Below are positions 34,180-46,124 of a DNA stretch of 64,000 nt, one piece after another. Position 1 is the stretch's first letter, and every line of letters starts with the position of its first letter. Under the pieces are notes generated by a model, which ran no database searches, was not told the origin of the DNA, and was given only the letters and a program-made list of their open reading frames with translations. Source of the stretch: Schistocephalus solidus. Its lineage: Eukaryota; Platyhelminthes; Cestoda; Diphyllobothriidea; Diphyllobothriidae. The position numbers were made by a program, and so were the translations under genes. The DNA is taken from positions 1-64,000 of the forward strand of contig WEDG01011822.1 in assembly GCA_017591395.1 (NCBI GenBank), read 5' to 3'.

Positions 34180-36125
34180 TATAATGGATCAGTATCAGTA
34201 TATTTGAGGGAGATGTAGGTGAGTTACCTTTGAATTCCCTATTTGTAAATGCGAGTTGTGGTATCAAAAAAATATAGTATCTCGATATGTGGGCGAAGCC
34301 AATATAGTGGAACATAGTTGAAAAAGAGCAGACAGTGAAAAAACTCCCGGTGATATTTAGGAGAACAAAACTGTCTCCCTTGGGGGGGGTCCAGCGGGGG
34401 GCATTGCAGAGGGCACATGAATCAGCCAGATGCTCCCTTGCTAATTGTAGAGTCCGTTGAGGGATTTCAAAGGTGGAAATATATGCCCAGAACATCCTCG
34501 GTCCATTGCGGTTCAAACCAAGGGAGAACGTTCATACACCGCATGAACGATGGCAGCCAGGTCCAGCTGATGCGAACACTCACGGTGTAACCAAGGTGTG
34601 CAAATAATTAAGCAGCGAAGACCTCGAGGACCCCAGCATGGGAATTACGGGAGAGTGCAAGACCTCAAACGAAAATAACAAACAAATAAATGTTACTCAA
34701 ATATAGCTAGTAAAATCATCAATACCTTATTTGCTGACGTCACACTTGCAGCTTTCAGTTAGTGTTGTAGCTCGCACCATTATATCGATCTAACTTTCGC
34801 TTAAAAACCTCCAAGGAGTCCGACATAACAACATCCAGAGGAAGACTATTCCAAGCTTCGACTACTCTTTTGGAGAAGAAGTACTTCCGAGTGTCTAGCC
34901 TTGCTCCAGTCACACGTAATTTGAGAGGATGACCTCTCAAGTTCGTTGTTTTTGCTAACTCGAAGAAATCCCCTGGGACGAGACAACAGTCCTGGACGCG
35001 TAGTATGCGGAATGTAGGGTAGGGTAATCGTATCTCGTTTCCTTTGTGAAAACAGACTGGAAAAATTCCGAAAGATGATCAGCCTTCGCACCGTCTTCAG
35101 TATGGTCTATGCCCTCGGCGGTCCTCAGCAGGGGTATCGGATCCTTGTTCCGTGTATTCTGCCTGAGGTAACCGTAAAACAGTTTCGGGTTCACGGTGGC
35201 CCGGTTCAGCAGGTCCACTTCGAAAGCCTGTCTTGTTCTAACAATAAGGCCCTTGACCCAATTTCTCTGTACGCATTTAGAGATGCAGGAGTTCCGTCCA
35301 TAAGCGATTTTTTCCAAGATCTCCGCTTTTTGTTAACTTCGATTTTTTAAGGTCTGCGTAAGCCATCGCGGTCTGTTGGTTAACCTTTTCCTCAAAATCG
35401 GACAGTGATTTTCGATGAGCCTGTGCAATATGTCCCGGAACGTTTCCCAGTCCTCGGTTATGTTTCCAAAGAAAAAAAGGTTCCCACTGAGTGCGCATGA
35501 GTTCGGCCTACATTCCACCGAAATCGTCTTGCCACATATTCCTTCAGATTGTTGTGGGTCTTGCTGGTATAGAAAATAGTGAGTACTCCCATCGCAGTAC
35601 CACGTGGTCACTTTTACATAGCGGCGGTAGACATGACACTTCGTCGATGCTGTCCTGCGACTTCGTGAGAACTAGGTCCAGGCAATTGGCCTGTTGTCCT
35701 TCGCACACTCTGGTTGGAAAAGTGACGTGCTGTGTGTGTGCTCAGAAGACAACCGTCAAAGACTAGATCAGAACTATGTGCGCAGGTCGAGCTCCAGTCA
35801 ATGTGAGGCGCATTGAAGTCACCCATGATCAGGATATCCAACCGTGTAGCAATCTTTTAAAGTTCCTCTAGCAGGTAAGCATCGGCTACGGGGTCTCTTC
35901 TCGGCGGGCAGTAGACTGTCAGGACATCTAGACTTGATGTACCTGGCACTTTTATGGATAGCCATATCGCCTCGAAAGTAGACGTGAGTTTATAAGTTTT
36001 GTCTTAAACTGTAAGTTCACTTTTCACGTATGTGAGTACGCCACCTCCTTGACGCTCCTTCCTGTCTTTTCTAAAAAGTTGGTAGCCAGCCGTAGTTACC
36101 TCCCAGTCGTCCTCGTACGTACTGT
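34180..36125 (-). pseudogene. CR1-like LINE lacking its RT core
   Basis: Minus strand: an endonuclease domain (about 36,120-35,650; AGYQLFRKDRKERQGGGVL, then DILIMGDFNAPHIDWSST), a linker (35611-35333), the region before RT (35317-34955; GYLRQNTRNKDPIPLL), then directly the C-terminal tail (35,010-34,755; FFELAKTTNLRGHPLKLRV, KRVVEAWNSLP). The palm and fingers blocks that should lie between are missing at about 35,000. The 3' end is near 34,180, where an ACTGATACTGAT-type tail is seen. Several stops are also present. Confidence 0.78.
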
Positions 36126-36869
36126 GGGAAAAGGAGCTTTATAAAGTCCATTTTCGGCGCCAAACGAAGATGGAAAGCAAATTTGCCAAGAACAGTTAAC
36201 ATGCTAAGCGCACCTCCAACTTGCTACTTGCGTGGCAGTTTGCGCCAGTAAGCGGTCACCATGCGTTTCAGACCGTTCTGCTTGGCTCCCATCGCTTTCA
36301 CTTACATTAAGATTTCTGCACACCGTATCCAACTCGACATGCCTGTTGATGCCTGATTCAGCTGACCGCATGACCTCGAGGAACTCTCGGCCGTTTTTGA
36401 GCAAGCGGGCATCGACAATGCGAGTTTCATCCTAACCGAAGTTATGCTCCACGACCAGGGTATCCATGGCTAATTGGGACATAAGTGACTTCTTTCTTGT
36501 CCAGCTAGCTAACCTGATCCTTAGGGTGGACAAGCAAAGTGCGTAAAGTTGTCGTCTGTTTGTGCGCCAGATGAATTCGGTGCTTTCTTGTGGTACCTTT
36601 CAACGAGTACAGGTGCGTTCTTAATGGGAGAATTATTTGGTTACCAATTAAGCAATCATTTTTACAGAGCGTTTTTTTCAGTCGGCCAAAAAGAAACATG
36701 GGGGATGGACGCTGACCGATTGTTTACGGGACTCTGACGTCCCGTTCTGCCTTGGGGCTCACTTTCAGGACCCGCCAGCAGCCGTATAACCGCTGGCATT
36801 GTAGACAGATGAACCAGCCGGTCAGCGTCCGTCACCAATGTCAATATTCCTGACTGAACCCGGCAAGAA
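36126..36869. other. Unassigned; includes a minus-strand SINE body fragment
   Basis: 36730-36800 (TGCCTTGGGGCTCACTTTCA then CGCCAGCAGCCGTATAAC) is the complement of the SINE body block seen at 38510-38570. The rest has no recognisable gene. Confidence 0.5.
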
Positions 36870-37022
36870 AACAAGCCCGCGGCTCAATGTTTAGATCGTT
36901 GGACAGGTCGTGGGTTAGAGCCTCGGGTGATGCACCACCTGGGATTCGGTGTGGCTGACTGATGACGTCTAATAAACCAGAAATGGCTATTCCAGTCTCC
37001 CTTGTCTTTGTCAGTAATGTTC
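36870..37022 (+). mobile_element. tRNA-derived SINE, head and partial body
   Basis: Head GGCTCAATGTTTAGATCGTT (A-box region) and GGTCGTGGGTTAGAGCC (B-box region, degenerate), then GGTGTGGCTGACTGATGACG and CCAGTCTCCCTTGTCTTTGT. Truncated after the first body block. Confidence 0.8.
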
Positions 37023-38504
37023 ATTTGGTGAAAAGTAACTCTTTCAAGAGGCCACCATCCTGGTGGGACTTACATATCTGGGGATTATGCTGCAAAAATA
37101 TTAATATTTCCAACGTATGTGCAATAGCTGGTCATGGTAGAATTAGATTCCCTTGCTTTTTGAATGTGCGATCATTTGGCCAAAGTTGGGGGTATTTCAA
37201 GTGTTTGCTGTGTATCGTACCTGTGAGGTTGAACCCAACTAAGCACATTCAAGAAGGCTGTAGGAAATTGGAGAAACAGAGCAGTGTCTAAGGGTGTTTG
37301 TCTGGACAATTATTCGAGTTGTGAGGTTGGGTATGGCAATTAAAAATCCCGTACAGACTGTCATTGTTGCACATAAAGTCCCTCAGAACCCACCTGACCA
37401 CACCCACCTAATTAACTTCCTAAACCTGGAATACTCGTGTTCAGTTACCAACCTGGTTATGAATTCACATAGCAGTGACACCTTCAGGAATCTGAGTTGA
37501 TTACAGGCCAGGTTTAGGCATTCCACTTCCGCCTTTGAGTTCCGACAGTGGAGACTTCGTAGGCAATCAGACAGTGACAATAAGGTCACCGATCCCTCTG
37601 CTTGTTGGAAACACTTCCAGCTCTATTTTACTATTACACACACGTTGGGAAGTGCATGCCTACATATATCTGTCTTCTCCAACCTGCCTTCCGAAGTTGT
37701 AATTGAGAATTTTTCCGCGGAACTCAGGTCCTGAACGGGATTAAATTTTACAGAAGATTACATTGGTAATCAGATCGTGGTGTCAGTGTCCTGCGACCTA
37801 TACAACCCCCCAATTTGAGATCTTGACTACTGAGTCTGTGAAGGCCACTGGATCCCCGAGAACTGGTTTGTCAACTGAGCTCTCGTAAATAATCGAAGAA
37901 GACTTTGTGTGTACTCGCCGATGCTCTCATGGTGGGCCTTTGCTAAGTTACTTGATACCCACCACCACCGCTCCTTAATATGTCGGGGGTTTGAACCTGG
38001 TAAATTATCTGGATGACCCACTGCCCCAGAATAATTATGAGGGTGTAGCCATAATTAGGAAAACACCTTTCCTCTTCTCTGATGTTCACCCAATTCATCC
38101 GCCAATCAGGAAGCTGGTCATTAGCTCCACAGACTGCAGTGGTAACTTTTACGTGAATTGGCTTATCATTAAAACAAGGCCACTGACGGTAAGGAGATTA
38201 GTCGAAAAGCCGCCATCTGGATTCACCCGCTGACTGAAGCGGTGATCCGAACGGTGACCGTTGTGCTCAGCACTGCCTCGTGGAGTCGAAAGTAAGAGCT
38301 GCGTGTGAGGATGAAAGGGTGGTGACAATCTTCGCGGCGTTGCGCCAGCGACCGGGCATGCCTTGTCAGTTCACTGCTTGCGCCGCGTGTGTCTCAGTCT
38401 GCCGACACAGTGACGCTGGTCGATAAGTTAGCCCCCAGTGATTGGCTCCGGTGTGCGCAGGCATTAGCAGTGGCGCTAGGCCACTGCTGTCGATGCTTTC
38501 CTAG
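37023..38504. other. Unassigned spacer
   Basis: Frames of 60-109 codons on both strands without recognised domains. 38,180-38,420 is GC-rich, but I cannot assign it. Confidence 0.4.
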
Positions 38505-38800
38505 CCGCTGTGCGGCTGCTGGCGAGACTAGAGAGTGAGCCCCAAGGCACAAATGGACGAGCGAGTCCTGTAACTGATCGGTGAGCGCCCATATACCATT
38601 GCTAATAGGCCCAACTGAAACTGACAAGAAAACGAACCGGTGGCACAGTGAGTTAAAGCGTTGGACATCTAACCAACAGGTCGCAGGTTCGAGCTTTGGG
38701 CATCGCAACACCTGCGGCTGGGTATGGCTGGCTGATCACGGTAAATAAGCCAGAAATGGCCATTGCAGTCTCCCTTGTCTTTGTCGTTTATGCTTTTTAT
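38505..38800 (+). mobile_element. Two linked SINE copies
   Basis: A SINE body end (GCTGTGCGGCTGCTGGCGAG to GATCGGTGAGCGCCC, 38508-38588) is followed by the head of a second copy at about 38637: GGTGGCACAGTGAGTTAAAG (A box) and AGGTCGCAGGTTCGAGC (B box). The second body then runs to CAGTCTCCCTTGTCTTTGTC. The order, a body end directly upstream of a new head, is the same as at 33.7-33.9 kb and 61.6-62.0 kb. Confidence 0.82.
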
Positions 38801-39620
38801 CCTACTGAGCCTGTCTCCTCGACTCTCTTTGTCGAAACATCTCACTCCAACGGAGTTACCTCTAGCAGCTGGCGCGAATACCAATCTATGGAAGTGGCCA
38901 AGCCAGCCCACCTGTCCACGTACCTGAGCACATGTATGAACGTTCAGGAAGGAATAAGGAACAGCAGAAATTATTCGTAGTGTGATCAACTACATGAAGA
39001 GCATAATGCATTCATTAAATAGCAACCGAAGGAACGCAATGGCTGCACAATAGCGACGGGTGTACGAAAGGGCTGAAGGACAAATATAAGGGGAAAAAAA
39101 TGGGTAGGGGACGGCGGAGAGGAGGGCCGTCCAAATGGGGATTAAGAAAATCGGCGGCAACCACGCTCCCGTCTTCGTAACACGGCTAGCTCCTCACGAA
39201 GACGCAGGCTCCAAGTGACGAACACGGGAGGCGCGAAGAACCTACTTGCTGTGCTGTCCGCACGCTGAATACACCCCAAACTAACGAAAGGGGCACGAAA
39301 CACACCTGAGGCCATAAAGGCGGGGAGAAAATTGAACTAGGAAGCGGTCTACCTGGTTAGCCGGGGCAGTATTGAGAAAATGTGTGTTGGAGGGGTGCAG
39401 TGCAGGTGGATATGCTGGATGCAAAGGGTGGGATAATTAGGTCTGCTGGGAGTGTACGCTGTGAAGGCACTTGGTGCATGAGCTTGTCAGGACAGACGCA
39501 AAGATGAGAAAAGTTGTCCGGGTCCGGGTTCTTCTCCTCATCTTTCACGTCTGCGTCACTCTGAAGGGGTAAAACAAGAATTCTCACTTATAACTGATGG
39601 TAATTAACAGTTGGAAGCAT
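38801..39620. other. Region downstream of the myosin gene
   Basis: No gene is recognised. Frames on both strands are short, and the part from 39,060 to 39,330 is purine-rich. Confidence 0.45.
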
Positions 39621-39626
39621 TTTATT
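39621..39626 (-). terminator. Candidate polyadenylation signal of myosin heavy chain
   Basis: TTTATT on the plus strand, AATAAA in the gene's sense, about 340 nt beyond the stop codon at 39964. Confidence 0.5.
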
Positions 39627-39963
39627 GCAGTATATTATGGGACGTAAGAAATTCATCCAATCAGAAATTACCTGTTGTGGGGTCGGATAAATCTATCGAC
39701 CCACCCTCGATTTGGCGCGAGTACTCTATCTTTGTGCGAATCAATCAATATTCACACATGCTAAGCCTTAGAGAGGGAGATTATATGCAGTTTGAGCGAC
39801 TGATTTGTTGTGATTGCGTTTCATGGGAAGATAATATCGATTAATTTGCAGAGCAAGCAGGTAAGAATGCGACAGTGTCGGTTTTATCTTCTTTTCTGAA
39901 AGAGTCAACCTTGCGCCGCGCGGCAAGGGCCTTTAACTAAAGCTGAAAACAGTGCTCACCTGT

Positions 39964-42900
39964 CTACTCGTCGTTCGCAACGCTCGCCATCACCTTCCTC
40001 ACGCGTGTCTAAGATTTGAAGAAGAGGAATGACATTAGAAAGTTAATTAGAAACAGGGCTAGAACTGATATAGAAATTCGTCTGAAGAACCAGATGGAAA
40101 AGAAATAAAGGGGGATAAGAACATACAGCGTGCGAGTTCACCGCGGAATTCGGTGTTGTACTGAAGCCTCGAGTAGTCGACACGGAGGATCGATTCTTTG
40201 CGCGCAGTTTTTGCAGGGCCTGTTCTGCCTGATCGGCACGCTCCTCAGCATCTTCAACTTCCTGTTGGATCTTACGGTACTTGGCGAGGTTGACGGCGGC
40301 AATCTCCTCAGCCTCCTCCACCTGTCTCTTATAGGACTTGATCTTTTCTTGGAGCTGATCAACCAGCTCCTGCATGCGATCATGACCCTTCTTGTCCTCG
40401 TCAGCCTGTCGGTCAGAAGGAGTGGATTATGACCAAACCAGATGAGGTCTCCGACGGATTAGATTGCAGGTGGGGGGGGGGAGTCACCTAAGTGGGAGAA
40501 ACTAACCTGTAGAGAAACCTCCTTGAGACGGCGGTCCACCTTGCGGTAGTTCTTCTGGGTCTCACCGTGTCGTCGTTGTTCTGCCTCCAATTCCGACTCC
40601 AACTCGCGAACACGTTGTTCCAGTTTGGCCAGGGCCTTCTTGCCACCCTTCATGGCGTTGGCTTCGCTCTCCTCCAAACGCACCTGCATCTCCTTCAACT
40701 GCTGCTCCAGTTGTTTGCGGGCCTTCTCCACAGCCTGGGTGTGCTCCTGCTCCTGACGGATCTCATCAAAGACACGAGCGCTGTCCGCCATCGCCTTCCT
40801 GGCCCGTTCGTCAGCCTGCTTGGCCTCGTTGGCGGACTCCTCCAAATCAGCCTACAAAACGGGAATTACCGAGGCAAGAGGCCATGAACATTACAAAGAT
40901 CGATAAGTGCTCTAGACACAAGCCGCTGAAAAAAAAACTACCCGACTGCGTACCTGCATTGCAGCTAGGTCGGCCTCCATCTTACGCTTCAGGGCGGAGA
41001 GAGAAGCTACCTGTGCAGACATCTCAGAGGCACGGTCGGATGCCTCACCACGTGCAGCCTCAGCAGACTTGCGAGCGCGTTCAGCCGATTCCAGGTGGTT
41101 TCGCACGTCTTCCAGTTCACCAGATAGCATGTTTGCGCGTCGTTCGGCAGCACTGGCGTTTTCACGCATCTCGTCACGCTCCCGACGCTCATCCTCTAGC
41201 ATGCTTTGGAGTTCGCGCGCCTCCTGTTGCAACTTCTTCAGATTCTTTTCCATCTCAGAACGGGCACGATTCGCACTATCCAGGCCAACTTCCAGTTCGT
41301 TGATGTCCTGTTCTAACTTCTTCTTCATCCTCATGGCTTCAGCCTTGCCCTTGGTCTCAGCTTCCAGACTGGCTTTCATGGACTCCATGGCGCGTTGGTG
41401 ATTCTTGCGTGTAGCCTCGAACTCCTCCTCCTTCTCGGCTAGTCTACGATCAATCTCAGAGCGGACCTGACTCAATTCGAGGTCAGCACGCTGAACTTTG
41501 GCCTCCTCCTGTTCAAGGGCAGTCTCGGCCTCCTCCAGAGCCGCCTGAAGTTCCTCCTTCTCCATCTCCAGACGCTTACGAGCCTTGTCGGACTCATGGA
41601 CGGAGCGACCACCCTCTCCGAGTTGCTCGGTGAGGTCGTGAATCTCATCTACAATTGAAACAAACATAGACCATCAAGTGTTTCGGGGACTTTAATAACT
41701 ATGCATGCATTAACTCAAGTCTCAGACCCTTGAAATCTTACCGCTCAGGTTCTTGTTCTCTCTGCGAAGGGCCTCCATTTGATCACTGGCCTCTTCCACC
41801 TGCGCCTTCAGCCTGAATACATCAGTTGACAAACCACGGCATTCTCGTTGCGCATTCTCGAGCTCGGCCTGCGATTCAGCATATTTGGTCTGCCACTCAC
41901 CAAGCGTTCTGTCAAAGTTCTTCTGTTTCTTCTCCAATTGGCTGGCCAGTCCGTTGGCCCGTTCAACGTCCACCATGAGGTCTTCCAGCTCACCCTGTAG
42001 ACGCGCCTTGACCTTCTCCAATTGGCTGCACTTCTGCTTTGCGGAGTCAGCCTCACTTTCGACCTCCTGCAGTTTGGCATTCATGCGACGCTTAAGCTCT
42101 TCCACTTCCTCCGATCTTACACCACCATCAACACGACCGCGACCGGAGGCAACGTCTGCCTGCAGCTTTTGGATCTGTCGCTGCAGATCAGCCTTTGCGG
42201 ACTGTTCTTCCTCAAGGCTTTCGCGCAGGGAGTCGATATCGGCGTTGAGATTGCGAACCTCGGAGCTGAACTTGGCTTTTTCACGAGACTCTTCCTCGAA
42301 GTTGCGTCGGGCCTCCTCCAGTTGGGCGGCCAGTTGCTGTTTGGCTTTGCTGAGCTGGCCAATCTGTGACTCAGCTTCCTCGAGTTGATGCTGCAAGTCT
42401 GCGGCCTCCTGGGCAGCCCGGGCCTTCTGCGAGCTCAGATCTGCTCCACTGCGGTTCGCCTCGTCTAACTTAGCAGCCATTTCGGAAACTTGACTTTCTA
42501 GGGTCTTTATGTTCTTTTCTGTGTTGACCTAAAAGAAGAGAACAGTGGGGGGTCAGTTCATTTTTAGTAAGGGAAAGGTAGGCGAACGCCTATCTATTCC
42601 TTATTGGTTACATTAATGTTTAAAAAGGAAAATGCCGATAAATATAGAACGTTGGCAAGAAGAATGCCTATAGAATTGCATGCAACAAGCATGTAACCGT
42701 CTGGTTCCTACTGTTATGAGTCAATATATGCATAGTGGGGCAAAAATAGTGGTGTGAAAACTGAAATGAGTTAAGTAGTATAGAAAAGAACACTTAATCA
42801 TCGACGGAATGCACTGGATCACGTCATCCGACAAGGTATTAAACTAAATAATAATAATTCAATGTTCCTGAAGAAACATGAGTAGTATGTGTTGTAACCT

Positions 42901-45900
42901 AAGAATCTTCCACTCAGTAATGTGCTAGTTCAACCGTCGCTAGTGGCTACTTCCACTGCGTGTCCCACTGAGTGGCGCAGCCCTGGAGATTTGTGCAACG
43001 TCTAACGTCATCACTCTCTAATCTCACGCACCATGCTTTGATGGTAAGAAAAGGTCAAGCCGACCGGAGGGGAGTACAGGCGCCATGAGTGACAAAACTA
43101 AACAACCCGTCTGCACGGACCACACAAAAGACCTGTTTTTCACTGCATTTATGGGGCTAAAATAGGGATATAACATAGGAAAGAATGCCAGTAACAGTCC
43201 CCATATAAGGAGAACTGAAATAAACCATCCCAATCATCCACCGAGCATTAGGCTCCTCACACACACACCTTTCTGTGGTACATCAACATAAGCTTCCAGA
43301 CGTGTGGCGGATGAAGCCTGACCTGATGGCGGCAAAATTCTGAATCTATTTCCATGCCTCTGGGTTTAAAGGTACCCAAATGAAGGTGCGAAGAGAGGCA
43401 GGCTACCGGAACCATCGAGACATTTGTCCGATGGATGCAAAAATTCATTCTCAAAGTCTAAGAGGTGAACAATAGCAATGAGCAGCTTTTATAGGGTTAC
43501 ATCATCCTCCACTGGGACCGTACTGTTTGATAGACCGGACAGGAGCAGTTCAACCTACTGATTAACAAAGTTGATGTCGAAGGTCTAGGTCTCTTGTTCG
43601 CTTCACGCTTCTGGTCAATTCGCTTCTGGGACCATGCGAGACTTGGCATTGGTCACGCGAGAGCCCGAAGCAAATCGATTTGCCTTGTTTACTGATTGGT
43701 TGCAGGCGACCACGTCTCCTATACGCCTTGAGGGCTATGGATCTAATCGGCGGACGCGAACACGCACTTGCCTGGAGAGACAGCTTACGGCAACTGTTTG
43801 CACAGCCCCTTGCAAGATCTTGTCTCAGTAAAATCTGGTCCAACCCAATAAGTCTTCCTTGACTTCTGATTCAGGTACCTTCTTGTTGTCGACTATGGGG
43901 AAGTCGCGTCAGGTTCATTAAGGCCTGAGCAATGGACTGGGATGCTTTCCACCTCGCTCACCACAGTAATTCGTCGGGGTTTTAAGTTAGATACCTCCAT
44001 TTAATATTTTTCAGCTAAAATGTACCATCAGCATAATCAGAATTTTCAAGGATGCAGAAATTTTTGCAGTTATCTGCCCGATAAACGAATTAAGGCTGCG
44101 GAAAACGTGCGTGCTTTTTTTAAAAGTTCCCATGAGTGCGATAGGCTAGCACCTGTGCTGGTAGTATTATAAATAATTACACAGCGTATACTACTGCTGT
44201 TTGTTGACAGTAGCTGATTGATTTAAATCCAATATTCATATTAACTTTCAAACCGAGCCTGAAAAGGTTTATTTCAGAGGTCAAACATTGAATTCCTCAG
44301 AAATTAGACAAGACACAAGCCGGAGCGGGCTAGGGGACCCACTGGTGAGCCGGACCCCTACTAGCTGCGTCATGCAGCGGCACAAGGTCGGTGAAAACCG
44401 CGCTACTGGGCTTTAAGTTAGTACGCATGCTGCCCCTATTGTGTATAATTGCGTAGGGTAAGGGCTTAGTCACATAAAGAAGCCGATATCTGGTCCTATG
44501 GGAGTATAAAGCACTGAAAGACCTACCTTCAACTTGGATAGGTGAGAAACCTGTCCCTGAAGCTCGTCGACCTCAGCCTTGTAGTCGTTCCTCTCCTTCT
44601 CGACTCTACAACGGAAGGGAATGAGGTTCCAGTAGAATATGAAGGTGGGAGCATATTGTTGACCCCTTGGAATGATTTTAACCAGCTTACTTGGCTCGCG
44701 CTTTCTGGGCTTGATCGAGTTGGTCGGTGAGCTCGCTGACTGCATCCATCTGCTTTTTGCGCATCATGGCAACACTCTGCTCATTCTGCATGCGGGCCTC
44801 CTCAAGGTCACGCTTAAGCTTTACAAGTTCAGCCTCGCGCTTCTTGTTGAGGTCCATTTGAGCGGCGGTGGCCCCACCCTGTTCCTCCAAACGGTCGCTG
44901 ACCTCGTCCAATTCAGCCTCGAGCTACATTTTTTGTGCGGACAGAGAAAAGACGGTGTATATGGCTTTTTGAGGAAGAGAAAGGGAAGGCGGAAAAGGGA
45001 ATTGAACAAGACGCTCTCCCTTCCTCTCCAAACGCACCTGTTGTCGAGCCTTCTCAGCCTTAGATCGCGCTGCCCGCTCAGCCTCGAGATCTTCCTCAAG
45101 TTCAGCGATACGGGTTTGCAGTTCCTTAATTTTGCGCTGCAGTTGAGCAATAATGCCCTGATCCTCCTCATTTTTGCTACCCATGTTGGCGATTTCAGAC
45201 TCCTTACGACGAAGCTGTTCTTCCAGCTCTCGTTTCACGCGGTCCAGGTCGTCAACAGCTTCCTGAGTGGCCTTGAGATCGCCCTCAACTTTTCCGTTTT
45301 GCCTTCTCAACGTCTCCGCGAATCTTCTGTTCGCGGGCAAGGTTTTCCTCCATCTAGAAAAAAGTTTTTACACAGTTGTCTTGGTGATAAAAAATTTTCT
45401 AGGTTATGTCTGGTTGTTAGCTTTAAAATCCAAAACAAGTTAACTGACCTCATCAAGGGTCTGTTCAAGTTTGGCCTTGAGTTTGTTCAGATGGTTAACC
45501 TTGTCCTCTTCAGCCTGGAGGGCCTCCATTGTGCGCTTGTTCTGCTCATCGAGGGCCTTCTTCTCCTTGTTAAGGCGACCCATCTGTTCCTCCTGTTGTT
45601 GCATCTCACCCTGCAGGGTCCTGATCTGGTTGTCTTTTGTCTGTTTCTCCTGTTCGGCCTTCTGGAGAGAGGATTCAAGGTCCTCTACGTCCTTCTTGAG
45701 CTCATCGATTTCTCCGGCAAGCTTCTTCTTGCTCTCTTCAAGGCCATTCATATTGTCTTCTTCATCCGCCAGACGTTCCTCCAGTTCCTTAATCTGGCTT
45801 TCCATATCTGCTTTCTGCAGAATCAACTTAGAGCACTTTTCCTCCGCGTCGGCGAGGCTGTCCTGTTCCGTCTGCAGTTGCAGGAAAATGTCATTTTTCT

Positions 45901-46124
45901 GCTCCAGCAGGGTGACGTTCTGTTCTTCAAGCTCCTTCTTCAGCTTCTCCATCTTCTCGAATTCTTCCTTCAGTTTCGCCAACTCTTCGGCAGCCTTCTT
46001 CATCTCCTCCTCTTGGCGAGCAATGTTCAACATGGGCTTGACCTTCGTGTAGAGACGCCACCATGGCCAGGTACGAAGGATGAGGTACTTCCGAATGTTG
46101 CGTTGCATCAGCGATAGGGCGGTG
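39964..46124 (-). CDS. MHC: Myosin rod (exons 18-26)
   Basis: Residues 798-1947. Exon 18 completes the second light-chain site ([12 protein letters not shown]) with the invariant proline at 827, after which continuous heptad-repeat coiled coil runs to about residue 1,920. Large exons (676, 787, 695 and 345 nt) alternate with small ones (79 nt). Exon 25 ends the coiled coil ([19 protein letters not shown]), followed by a short non-helical tail. Exon 25 can end at 40127 or 40142 (both phase 0). Exon 26 adds [14 protein letters not shown] and the stop. Exon 19 is 316 nt although both its neighbours meet it in phase 0, so it carries one base too many. Confidence 0.93.

Noticed and set aside
38637..38715. 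tRNA gene
   Set aside because: Good A and B boxes but no closing acceptor stem, and the same sequence recurs as the head of dispersed SINEs.
41885..42388. Plus-strand serine-rich frames opposite myosin exons 22-24
   Set aside because: Complementary shadows of the rod exons, with no independent splice or start signals.
44364..44378. GCTGCGTCATGCAGC palindrome shared with 53172-53186
   Set aside because: Surrounding sequence does not align convincingly. A 15-bp match of a palindrome is too little to define a family.
44672..46117. 481-codon open frame on the plus strand opposite myosin exons 18-21
   Set aside because: It is antisense to the coiled-coil exons and their introns. Leucine-rich low-complexity composition is the expected mirror of Glu/Lys/Gln-rich rod codons. 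No domain is recognisable.
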